Shown piece by piece: positions 42,888 to 50,721 of a stretch of DNA of 64,000 nt (the first letter of the stretch is position 1; the number at the start of each line of letters is the position of its first letter). Both the position numbers and the translations under genes were made by a program. This DNA is from an uncultured Oscillospiraceae bacterium. GTDB lineage: Bacteria; Bacillota; Clostridia; Oscillospirales; Acutalibacteraceae. The stretch lies in assembly GCA_902490735.1 (NCBI GenBank), contig CABUFC010000001.1, forward strand, positions 248,001 to 312,000, read 5' to 3'. Under the pieces are notes generated by a model. The model worked only from the letters and a program-made list of their open reading frames with translations. It made no database searches and was not told the origin of the DNA.

Positions 42888-42925
42888 AAAGACCGTGCAA
42901 GCCTTTAGGTTTGCACGGTCTTTTT
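42888..42925 (+). terminator. terminator of the polysaccharide cluster
   Basis: A perfect 13-bp stem (AAAGACCGTGCAA with TTGCACGGTCTTT) around a 10-base loop, then T5. Confidence 0.92.
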
Positions 42926-43030
42926 ATGCTGTTTTTATCTTACGATTATATTAAGATGTTCAATACCGCTTTCGATAAAAAACCGCGCCAATTCACCCCG
43001 AAAATGCAAGCATTTTCAGGGTACCCGCGC

Positions 43031-43077
43031 AAAAAAAATCGAGTATTCATAACGTGGGTCCGTTATGAATACTCGAT
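43031..43077 (-). terminator. terminator of the tRNA-Leu gene
   Basis: A perfect 17-bp stem (43038-43054 with 43061-43077) and a 6-base loop, followed on the minus strand by eight T. It begins 1 base after the CCA end of the tRNA. Confidence 0.92.
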
Positions 43078-43078
43078 A

Positions 43079-43160
43079 TGGTGCGGGCGACAGGACTTGA
43101 ACCTGCACGATTGCTCACTAGTTCCTAAGACTAGCGTGTCTGCCATTCCACCACGCCCGC
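43079..43160 (-). tRNA. tRNA-Leu, anticodon UAG
   Basis: The minus strand gives a 79-base tRNA with CCA encoded (43079-43081). The acceptor stem GCGGGCG pairs with CGCCCGC. The anticodon loop CTTAGGA reads TAG (leucine CUA/CUN codons), closed by CTAGT/ACTAG. A short extra arm, the T loop GGTTCAAGTCC and the D arm are in place. It is a class II leucine tRNA. It is a single gene with its own promoter and terminator, at the border of the polysaccharide island. Confidence 0.95.
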
Positions 43161-43173
43161 GTGCACTTAAAAT

Positions 43174-43202
43174 ATTTTACTAAAACAATTCTTAGATGTC
43201 AA
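43174..43202 (-). promoter_or_regulatory. consensus sigma-A promoter for tRNA-Leu
   Basis: On the minus strand TTGACA (43197-43202) and TAAAAT (43174-43179) are 17 bases apart, about 13 bases before the tRNA 5' end. Confidence 0.88.
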
Positions 43203-43219
43203 GAAATATTTAATTGTTC

Positions 43220-43248
43220 TTGCAATATTATTAATTTTATTATAGAAT
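43220..43248 (+). promoter_or_regulatory. sigma-A-type promoter for the nusB operon
   Basis: TTGCAA (43220-43225) and TAGAAT (43243-43248) are 17 bases apart. Both boxes are identical to those of rpsB. It is divergent from the tRNA promoter. Confidence 0.75.
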
Positions 43249-43276
43249 AATATAAATAATTTGGTTGAGGTTTGTT

Positions 43277-43672
43277 ATGAATAGAAGGCAAGAGAGAGAG
43301 ACCGTTTTTTGTTTATTATTTGAAAAATGTTTTTCTGAAGACAATCCTAGCGATATTTTAAATACAGCAAAAGATAGTCGCGAATTTGATTCGTCCGAAT
43401 ATATTGAAGATGTATTTTTTGGAGTGTGTTCCAAAAATTCAGAAATAGACAAGATTATTATTGAAAATTTAAACAATTGGACTATTGAAAGAATTTCGAA
43501 GGTTGCTCTTACTATTTTAAGATTGTCAATTTACGAAATATTGTATGTTAAAACCATTCCTGTGAGCGTTTCGGTTAATGAAGCGGTTGAGCTTGCTAAA
43601 AAATATTCCCTTGAAACAGATGCATCTTTTATAAATGGAGTTTTAAGCTCTGTAATAAAAAAACTCAGATGA
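43277..43672 (+). CDS. nusB: transcription antitermination factor NusB
   Basis: NusB works with NusE/S10 in rRNA antitermination. The 131-residue all-helical protein begins MNRRQERETVFCLLFE and shows ERISKVALTILRLSIYEILY with PVSVSVNEAVELAKKYS and ASFINGVLSSV, all typical. ATG 43277 follows TTGAGG, so the in-frame TTG 43265 is part of the binding site region. It heads the long operon running to tyrS and overlaps the next gene by 4 bases. Confidence 0.95.
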   Translation: MNRRQERETVFCLLFEKCFSEDNPSDILNTAKDSREFDSSEYIEDVFFGVCSKNSEIDKIIIENLNNWTIERISKVALTILRLSIYEILYVKTIPVSVSVNEAVELAKKYSLETDASFINGVLSSVIKKLR

Positions 43673-44607
43673 ATAATTATTTTGGTATTGACACAAGCAA
43701 TTACAGAACATCTGCCGCTATATTCGGTAACAAAAATTATTCAATTAGAAAATTATTACCTGTAAAAGATAATGAAATCGGCCTTAGACAAAGTGACGCT
43801 CTGTTTTTACACACAAAGCAATTACCCGTAATAATTGAAGAGTTGTTTAATACATCGCAAATTAATGCAAACAGTATTAATGCAATTGCTGTTTCATCGA
43901 AGCCCAGAGATATCGAAGACAGCTACATGCCGTGCTTTTTAGCCGGCGTTTCAGTTGCAAAATCTTTGGCCTCGGTTTTAAATATAAAAGCATATGAATT
44001 TTCACATCAAGAAGGGCACATTGCGGCGGCAATTTACTCTTCAAAAAATATAGGCCTTTTTAATAAGCAATTTATTGCATTTCATGTGTCCGGCGGCACA
44101 ACTGAAGCTTTGCTCGTAAGCCCTGATAAAGACGGATTTAATACAAAAATTATTTCTAGGACTCTTGATTTAAATGCAGGGCAGGTGATTGACAGAGTAG
44201 GGCACATGCTCGGTTTTTCTTTTCCGTCCGGTGCCGATTTGGATTTGCTTGCACAAAACCACGATGCCGTTTTTACAAAACCTTCAATAAAAGGGGATGA
44301 CTTTTGTTTATCCGGTCTTGAAAATCAGTGCAAGGCAATGCTTGAGAATAAAAGCAAAGAATATATTGCAAGATATTTGTTTGATTATATTGGAGATACT
44401 ATTACTGCTGTTGCAGGCAGCTTGTTAAATCATTATCACGGACTTGATTTATTGTTCTCGGGTGGTGTGATGGCAAACTATATTATTAGAAACAAAATTT
44501 TAAATAATTTTAATGCATATTTTGCTTCACCGGAGTTTTCGGGTGATAATGCACTGGGCACCGCGATTCTTGCCGCAATTAAGCATGGAGAAAATTTATG
44601 GAATTAA
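43669..44607 (+). CDS. TsaD-like (Kae1/Gcp, peptidase M22-type) paralogue
   Basis: A 312-residue member of the ASKHA fold related to TsaD, which makes the t6A tRNA modification. The start YFGIDTSNYRTSAAIFGN, the histidine pair in FSHQEGHIAAAI, FHVSGGTTEALLV, and LLFSGGVMANYIIRNKI keep the metal- and nucleotide-binding motifs. It is shorter than true TsaD (about 335-345) and sits between nusB and xseA rather than with tsaB/tsaE, so I take it as a paralogue of unknown role. Confidence 0.82.
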   Translation: MNNYFGIDTSNYRTSAAIFGNKNYSIRKLLPVKDNEIGLRQSDALFLHTKQLPVIIEELFNTSQINANSINAIAVSSKPRDIEDSYMPCFLAGVSVAKSLASVLNIKAYEFSHQEGHIAAAIYSSKNIGLFNKQFIAFHVSGGTTEALLVSPDKDGFNTKIISRTLDLNAGQVIDRVGHMLGFSFPSGADLDLLAQNHDAVFTKPSIKGDDFCLSGLENQCKAMLENKSKEYIARYLFDYIGDTITAVAGSLLNHYHGLDLLFSGGVMANYIIRNKILNNFNAYFASPEFSGDNALGTAILAAIKHGENLWN

Positions 44608-45791
44608 CATATGTTTCTGTCAGACAGTTAAATATGTTCGTGCGTTCCATCCTTGAAGAGAATGCTTTGTTGAACGCCGTGGTAGTTTTTGGTGAAATAT
44701 CAAATTTGCGCCAATATAACTCAGGTCATTTATATTTTACTTTAAAAGACGAAAATGCATCAATTAACGCCGTTATGTTTTCCGGTAATGTGCAGATGCT
44801 AAATTTTGTGCCACAAAACGGTATGTCTGTTATTGTACGCGCTAAGGTTACAATTTATGAAAAAGATGGCACATATCAGCTGGTTTGCCAGGTTATGACT
44901 TTAAACGGGAAGGGCGCTATTGATAATAAAAAAGCTCTTTTGAAAGAACGCCTATTAAAAGAGGGTTTGTTTGATAAAGCTATTAAAAAGCCAATTCCGG
45001 CTTTTCCGAATAAAATCGGAATTGTGACTTCAAAAGACGGCGCTGTATTGCATGATGTAATTTCAGTATTATCCCGCCGGTTTCCGATAGCAGAGCTTAC
45101 ATTATATTCGTCATCAGTGCAAGGTGATACTGCACCATATGAGCTTATAAATGCTTTGAATTTAGCAGATAGTGACAATAATGATGTTTTAATTATTGCG
45201 CGCGGCGGCGGATCTGAAGAAGATTTAGAGGCATTTAATAATGAAGAATTGGTAAGAGCCGTATGCAGTACTAAAACACCGATTATTTCTGCAGTTGGAC
45301 ATGAAACCGACTATACTTTATGTGACCTTGCCGCAGATTTGCGGGCGCCAACACCATCCTCTGCAGCAGAGCTCGCTGTTCCTGATATAGCCGATATTAA
45401 AAATATTTTAACAGATATTTCAAGTAAAATTAATACAAACTTAGAGTCTCTTATTAGTTTATATCAGAATAAAATTAACAGTTACAAACAAAAGGCTGTT
45501 TTTAAAGAAAAACATGCAGTGTTAAACAATTACTCGGAAAAGCTGCACAATGTAAAAAATCAGCTGAATTTTTACATTTCAAACATTATTTCAAAAAATG
45601 AAAATGCTTTAAGTTTATACTGTGCAAAAATCGATGCTTTAAGCCCGTTAAAGATTTTGTCGCGTGGATATTCACTGGTCCTTAACAATAATAAAGTAGT
45701 AAAAACCAAAGATGATATAAAAAAAGACGACGTTATAAACATTAAGACTTTTAACGACGATTTTTCAGTTATTATTAAAGATATAGAATAG
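44598..45791 (+). CDS. xseA: exodeoxyribonuclease VII large subunit
   Basis: XseA, 397 residues. An N-terminal OB fold (VFGEISNLRQYNSGHLYFTL) precedes the catalytic region with GIVTSKDGAVLHDVISVL, IARGGGSEEDLEAFNNEEL and SAVGHETDYTLCDLAADLRA. A long coiled-coil segment and the closing RGYSLVLN follow. It degrades single-stranded DNA with XseB. The length is slightly short of E. coli but normal for Firmicutes. It overlaps the TsaD-like gene by 10 bases. Confidence 0.96.
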   Translation: MELTYVSVRQLNMFVRSILEENALLNAVVVFGEISNLRQYNSGHLYFTLKDENASINAVMFSGNVQMLNFVPQNGMSVIVRAKVTIYEKDGTYQLVCQVMTLNGKGAIDNKKALLKERLLKEGLFDKAIKKPIPAFPNKIGIVTSKDGAVLHDVISVLSRRFPIAELTLYSSSVQGDTAPYELINALNLADSDNNDVLIIARGGGSEEDLEAFNNEELVRAVCSTKTPIISAVGHETDYTLCDLAADLRAPTPSSAAELAVPDIADIKNILTDISSKINTNLESLISLYQNKINSYKQKAVFKEKHAVLNNYSEKLHNVKNQLNFYISNIISKNENALSLYCAKIDALSPLKILSRGYSLVLNNNKVVKTKDDIKKDDVINIKTFNDDFSVIIKDIE

Positions 45792-45799
45792 GTGATTGT

Positions 45800-45976
45800 A
45801 TGAACACATTTAGTGAAAAGCTTAAAAAGTTAGAGGAAATATCTAATAAGCTTGAAAGCCAAGATATCGAGCTTGAAAAAGCTATGCAGCTATATTCTGA
45901 CGGCATTGCTTTAATTAAAGAATGCGAAGAATTTTTAAACGACGCTCAGCTAAAGGTAACCGAGAATGATAAATAA
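45800..45976 (+). CDS. xseB: exodeoxyribonuclease VII small subunit
   Basis: A 58-residue helical protein starting at ATG 45800 behind ATAGGTG. FSEKLKKLEEISNKLESQDI is the conserved first helix, followed by LEKAMQLYSDGIALIKEC. Several copies bind each XseA. It ends 11 bases inside the ispA start, so the two are coupled. Confidence 0.93.
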   Translation: MNTFSEKLKKLEEISNKLESQDIELEKAMQLYSDGIALIKECEEFLNDAQLKVTENDK

Positions 45977-46817
45977 ATATAAAAAACGTATTGAAGAAAA
46001 GCTGTCAATAATATTTACTGACAATACTGAATATTCGGTCTTGTTTGATTCAATGAATTACAGCTTGCTAGCCGGCGGCAAAAGAATAAGGCCATGTTTA
46101 ATGTTAGAATTTTATTCTATTTTAAACGGTAAATCTGATATTTTGGACTTTGCGGCCGCGATCGAGATGATTCATACTTATTCTCTTATACACGATGATC
46201 TGCCGTGTATGGATGATGATGATTATCGTCGTGGCAGACCTTCAAATCATAAACAGTATTCAGAAGCTGTTGCATTATTGGCGGGCGATGCATTGCTAAC
46301 AGAAGCTTTTAAAATTGCGTCTAACTGCCCTGAAAAGCCTGAAAGAGTTGTTTCTGCAATAAACGTTTTAGCTTCATGTTCCGGAGCTTGCGGTATGATT
46401 GGCGGACAAGTATTGGATTTATACGGAAATTCTTCCGATAAAGACCTCATTCTTAAAATGTATTCATTAAAAACCGCTAAGCTTTTAATTGCTGCATCTG
46501 AAATCGGATGTATTCTTGCAGGTGCTGACAGCAGATTTATCGAAGCTTCTAAGGAATTCGCACTAAATCTCGGTATTGCGTTTCAAATTCAAGACGATAT
46601 TTTAGATGTTACCGGATCGTATGAAAAACTTGGAAAACCGGTTTTAAGCGACGAAAAGAATGACAAAAACACCTTTCTTTCTATTGTGGGGCTGGATAAT
46701 GCAAAATCCGCTGTTAAACAGCGCACAGATGATGCAGTGAAAGCCTTAAAAATATTTGGTGATTCAGCTAATGAATTAAAAGAATTTGCTGTTAGTTTAA
46801 TAAATAGAGACAAATAA
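45966..46817 (+). CDS. ispA: polyprenyl (farnesyl/geranyl) diphosphate synthase
   Basis: A 283-residue trans-prenyltransferase. LLAGGKRIRPCLMLE precedes the first aspartate-rich motif HDDLPCMDDDDYRRG, and FQIQDDILDVTGS is the second. The two-residue insertion in the first motif (DDxxxxD type) marks the bacterial FPP synthase group. It supplies C15 for undecaprenyl and other isoprenoids. It lies beside dxs in the usual xseB-ispA-dxs order. Confidence 0.95.
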   Translation: MINKYKKRIEEKLSIIFTDNTEYSVLFDSMNYSLLAGGKRIRPCLMLEFYSILNGKSDILDFAAAIEMIHTYSLIHDDLPCMDDDDYRRGRPSNHKQYSEAVALLAGDALLTEAFKIASNCPEKPERVVSAINVLASCSGACGMIGGQVLDLYGNSSDKDLILKMYSLKTAKLLIAASEIGCILAGADSRFIEASKEFALNLGIAFQIQDDILDVTGSYEKLGKPVLSDEKNDKNTFLSIVGLDNAKSAVKQRTDDAVKALKIFGDSANELKEFAVSLINRDK

Positions 46818-46833
46818 TTTATGAGGTGAAATA

Positions 46834-48642
46834 TTGTACAGATATTTAGATAAAATTAAATCACCTAAAGATATAAAAAATCTCAATAATGAAGAATTAA
46901 ACGAGTTATGCTCTGAAATTCGCAAGTGCCTAATTGAAACTATTTCAAAAAACGGCGGACATTTGGCGTCTAATTTAGGTGTTGTTGAACTTACCGTTGC
47001 TCTTCATTTGTTTTTAGATTGCCCAAATGACACATTACTGTTTGATGTCGGTCATCAGTGTTATACTCATAAAATTTTAACCGGAAGATTTGATCGAATC
47101 TCCTCAATAAGAAAAGAAAACGGACTTTCGGGATTTATGCGTCCGGATGAAAGTGAGTACGATCCGTTTGTTACGGGGCACAGTAGCAATTCTATTTCTG
47201 CAGCATTAGGTATATGCAAGGCAAAAGAGCTTAAAAAGGACGAAAGCTTAACTGTTGTTGTTGTCGGCGACGGTGCTATGACCGGCGGCATGATATTTGA
47301 GGGGCTTAATAATGCAGGGCGAAAAAACAACAAAATAATTGTTGTTTTAAACGATAATAAAATGTCTATTTCAAAAAATGTCGGCGGGCTTGCACGTTAT
47401 TTAACTATTATTCGTTCTAAATCCGGTTATCATCGTTTTAAGCATAAAGTTGAGCATTTTTTCTCTTATATTCCTTTTATCGGCAAACGTATTAATCGTA
47501 ATCTGCTTCGCTCTAAAAAAATGCTAAAAAACGCAATTTATCACAGCAATGTTTTTGAAAATATGGGATTTAGATATTTTGGACCGGTTGACGGTCACAA
47601 TATCCAAAAAATTACCGAAATACTCGAAATTGCAAAAAACGAGAATCGCCCGGCGTTAATTCACGTTTTAACCCAAAAGGGTAAGGGTTATTCATTCGCC
47701 GAGGATAAGCCTGAAGATTATCACGGTGTTTCTGCGTTTGACATTGATGAAGGCGGCTCGAAAATTGTTAAAAATGATTATTCGCACACGGCAGGTGATG
47801 AACTCTGCATTTTGGCACAAAATGATGATAAAATATGTGCTGTAACTGCGGCAATGACTGCCGGTACAGGTCTTGAAGAATTCTCACGTAGATTTAAATC
47901 GCGCTTTTTTGATGTAGGAATTGCCGAAGAGCACGGCGTTACATTTTCTGCCGGATTAGCAAGTCTTGGCTTAAAGCCGTATTTTGCGGTTTACTCAACC
48001 TTTTTACAAAGAGGATATGATCAAATTATTCATGATGTGGCCATCGCTAATTACAATTTGACTTTTTTAGTCGATCGTGCCGGAATAGTTGGTGAAGATG
48101 GTGAAACACATCAGGGAATTTTTGATATTGCGTTTTTAAGAACAATACCAAATATGAAAATTTTTTCACCGTCTAATTATTTGGAACTTAGAAAAATTAT
48201 TGACAAAACCGCTAAAGATAATATGGGAATAACAGCAATACGGTATCCTCGCGGAGTTGAAGTTTATTCTGATTTTAAAAATAATACCGATTCCGATTTT
48301 TCAATATTTGGCAACGAAAATTCGAAAACCTTAGTTGTTACTTTCGGACGTATATTTAATTTTGCGTATGAGCTTATAAATTCCAATGATTTTTGTCTTA
48401 TGAAGCTGAATAAAATTTTTCCGTTAAGCAACGAATGTTTTGCGAAAATTGAACATTTTGATACTGTTCATGTGTTTGAAGAGGGAATTAAAAGCGGCGG
48501 TATTGGCGAATATATTGCATCAAATGTAAAAAACAACATTAGCATTCATGCAATTGAAAATCAATTTGTTAAAGCAGGCAAAATTGATTCTTTATTAAAT
48601 ATTTTAGGATTAGACCGTGAGGGAATTAAAAAAGTATTATGA
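46834..48642 (+). CDS. dxs: 1-deoxy-D-xylulose-5-phosphate synthase
   Basis: DXS condenses pyruvate and glyceraldehyde-3-phosphate, the first MEP pathway step. The 602-residue protein shows LFDVGHQCYTHKIL, GHSSNSISAALG, the thiamine diphosphate motif GDGAMTGGMIFEGLNNAG, VGIAEEHGVTFSAGLA and DRAGIVGEDGETHQG. TTG 46834 has GAGGTG upstream. Its stop overlaps the tlyA start by 4 bases. Confidence 0.96.
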   Translation: MYRYLDKIKSPKDIKNLNNEELNELCSEIRKCLIETISKNGGHLASNLGVVELTVALHLFLDCPNDTLLFDVGHQCYTHKILTGRFDRISSIRKENGLSGFMRPDESEYDPFVTGHSSNSISAALGICKAKELKKDESLTVVVVGDGAMTGGMIFEGLNNAGRKNNKIIVVLNDNKMSISKNVGGLARYLTIIRSKSGYHRFKHKVEHFFSYIPFIGKRINRNLLRSKKMLKNAIYHSNVFENMGFRYFGPVDGHNIQKITEILEIAKNENRPALIHVLTQKGKGYSFAEDKPEDYHGVSAFDIDEGGSKIVKNDYSHTAGDELCILAQNDDKICAVTAAMTAGTGLEEFSRRFKSRFFDVGIAEEHGVTFSAGLASLGLKPYFAVYSTFLQRGYDQIIHDVAIANYNLTFLVDRAGIVGEDGETHQGIFDIAFLRTIPNMKIFSPSNYLELRKIIDKTAKDNMGITAIRYPRGVEVYSDFKNNTDSDFSIFGNENSKTLVVTFGRIFNFAYELINSNDFCLMKLNKIFPLSNECFAKIEHFDTVHVFEEGIKSGGIGEYIASNVKNNISIHAIENQFVKAGKIDSLLNILGLDREGIKKVL

Positions 48643-49460
48643 TAGTAAAATCGAGCGAAAAAGAACGCTTAGATGTATTTTTGCATAATAGTTTTCCGGT
48701 TGAAAGTCGTGAAAAAGCAAAAACAATAATTATGTCCGGCGTTGTGTATGTAAACAATCAAAAAGCTGATAAAGTTGGGTTTATTGTAAAACCCGGAGAT
48801 ATTGTTGAAATGCGCGAGAATCCGCTTAAATATGTCAGTCGCGGCGGCTTAAAGCTTGAAAAAGCTATAGACGAATTTAGCATTTGTTTAAAGGATTTTA
48901 TTTGTGCTGATATTGGAGCTTCAACCGGCGGATTTACTGATTGCATGCTAAAAAATGAAGCTAAAAAGGTGTACTCGGTTGACGTAGGATACGGACAACT
49001 TGCATGGACCTTACGGAACGATCCTCGGGTTATAAATTTAGAGCGTACTAATTTTAGATATGTAACACATAAAGAAATACCGGATTTTCTTGATTTTGCT
49101 TCTGTTGATGTTTCATTTATTTCTTTAAAGCACATTTTACCGCCGTTACAAAAACTTCTTAAAAACTGTGCCTTTGCAGTACTTTTGATTAAACCTCAGT
49201 TTGAAGCCGGCAAAGAAAAAGTCGGAAAACACGGTGTTGTAAAAGATAAGGCCATACATAAAGAAGTAATAGAGGATGTGTCGCATTACATACAAGAAAA
49301 CGGTTTTTCATTTGTTAACATAAGTTTTTCGCCAATTAAAGGCCCCGAAGGTAACATTGAATATTTAGCACTAATTCAAAAATGCGACCGAATTGCAAAT
49401 AATGTTACTTGTGAAAAAATAGAAAATGTTGTAGAATTATCACATAAGCTTCTTGATTGA
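48639..49460 (+). CDS. tlyA: TlyA family rRNA 2'-O-methyltransferase
   Basis: A 273-residue protein with an N-terminal S4 domain (RLDVFLHNSFPVESREKAK) and an FtsJ-like methyltransferase domain (FICADIGASTGGFTDC for SAM binding, PRVINLERTNFRYV, VSFISLKHILP). Relatives methylate 16S and 23S rRNA cytidines. The TlyA-NadK-ArgR-RecN order after Dxs is conserved in Firmicutes. Confidence 0.93.
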   Translation: MIVKSSEKERLDVFLHNSFPVESREKAKTIIMSGVVYVNNQKADKVGFIVKPGDIVEMRENPLKYVSRGGLKLEKAIDEFSICLKDFICADIGASTGGFTDCMLKNEAKKVYSVDVGYGQLAWTLRNDPRVINLERTNFRYVTHKEIPDFLDFASVDVSFISLKHILPPLQKLLKNCAFAVLLIKPQFEAGKEKVGKHGVVKDKAIHKEVIEDVSHYIQENGFSFVNISFSPIKGPEGNIEYLALIQKCDRIANNVTCEKIENVVELSHKLLD

Positions 49461-49470
49461 GGTGAGCTAA

Positions 49471-50268
49471 ATGAAAGCTTTAATTTTTCCTAATTATTCA
49501 AAAGCCAATACTGATGAAATCATATCTAAATGCACTGACATTTTGCGTAAAATAAATATTGAATATAAGATATTTAAAGACAGCTCGGATTATAATGAGG
49601 CTGATTTTGTTATTACTGTTGGCGGTGACGGTACCATTATTCATGCAGCTAAATATGCCGCCATAAAAAACATACCTCTTCTTGGAATAAATGCCGGAAG
49701 ATTTGGATATTTAGCCGGAATTGAACCGTCAGAGCTGCATTTGCTTGAAAATTTAAAAGATGGGAATTACTCTGTTGAAGAGCGAATGCTTTTAAATGTT
49801 AAAATTAAAGATAAAAGTCTTTTGGCTTTTAATGACGCCGTTATATCCAGAGGCTCGATTTCAAGAATGCTCGACATGGAAGCTGTATTTAAAAATTCTT
49901 CTTTAAATTTTCGTGCAGACGGAATAATTTGCGCAACACCAACAGGTTCAACCGCATATTCTCTTTCTGCCGGCGGGCCAATAGTTGACAGTAATTTGCA
50001 AAGTATAATTTTAACACCGATATGCGCGCAGTCTTTGTCTTCGAGAAGCATAGTTTTAAACGCGGATGAAACTTTTAAAATTCATGTTCATGACATGTTA
50101 AATTCAGAAGTTTATTTAACAATTGACGGTGAAAAAGCTATAAAATTAGCGCCTGACGATGATGTATTAATAAGCTCTGAAAAAAAACATAAAGCACAAA
50201 TTATTAAAATGAACAATAAATCCTATTTAAATGTTTTATCTGATAAACTGAAGGTGGGTAAACTATGA
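49471..50268 (+). CDS. nadK: NAD kinase
   Basis: NadK phosphorylates NAD to NADP. The 265-residue protein has VITVGGDGTIIHAAKYA (GGDG catalytic loop), LLGINAGRFGYLAGIE and GIICATPTGSTAYSLSAGGP. The length is normal. It starts 10 bases after tlyA behind GAGGTGAG and overlaps the argR start by 4 bases. Confidence 0.95.
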   Translation: MKALIFPNYSKANTDEIISKCTDILRKINIEYKIFKDSSDYNEADFVITVGGDGTIIHAAKYAAIKNIPLLGINAGRFGYLAGIEPSELHLLENLKDGNYSVEERMLLNVKIKDKSLLAFNDAVISRGSISRMLDMEAVFKNSSLNFRADGIICATPTGSTAYSLSAGGPIVDSNLQSIILTPICAQSLSSRSIVLNADETFKIHVHDMLNSEVYLTIDGEKAIKLAPDDDVLISSEKKHKAQIIKMNNKSYLNVLSDKLKVGKL

Positions 50269-50717
50269 GATTAGACAGAAAAGATGCTATAAAAGAATTA
50301 ATAAACAGCAATGAAATTGAAACTCAGGATGAACTTCAAAAATTATTAATCGAGCGCGGATTTAAAGTTACCCAATCAACTGTATCCAGAGATATAAAAC
50401 AATTAAATATTTTAAAAACTGTAAACGAAAACGGTAAGTATGTTTACACTACTGCTATAAAAAATATTACGTCAGAGAGCGATAAAAAACGCTTTAACAA
50501 TATATTTTCTTACTCCGTAGTTAATGTAGATTACGCGTTAAACAATGTAGTAATAAAATGCCATACAGGAATGGCACAAGGCGCATGTGTTGCATTAGAC
50601 GGTCTTTTTACAGATATGATTTTAGGATCATTAGCCGGTGAAGATACAATAATTGTTGTAACGCGGTCGGTTGAGGATGCACACGAACTTACAACAAAAC
50701 TAAAAAGGTTAATTTGA
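50265..50717 (+). CDS. argR: arginine repressor ArgR
   Basis: A 150-residue ArgR. The N-terminal winged helix contains LQKLLIERGFKVTQSTVSRD. The C-terminal hexamerisation/arginine-binding domain shows GMAQGACVALDGLF and GSLAGEDTIIVVTRS with the aspartate that contacts arginine. It represses arginine synthesis and activates catabolism by family. Its location between nadK and recN is the standard Firmicutes position. Confidence 0.95.
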   Translation: MRLDRKDAIKELINSNEIETQDELQKLLIERGFKVTQSTVSRDIKQLNILKTVNENGKYVYTTAIKNITSESDKKRFNNIFSYSVVNVDYALNNVVIKCHTGMAQGACVALDGLFTDMILGSLAGEDTIIVVTRSVEDAHELTTKLKRLI

Positions 50718-50721
50718 TTTT

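Noticed and set aside
42911..43183. A 90-codon plus-strand open frame over the tRNA-Leu region
   Set aside because: It reads through the tRNA terminator and tRNA gene on the opposite strand and has no ribosome binding site.
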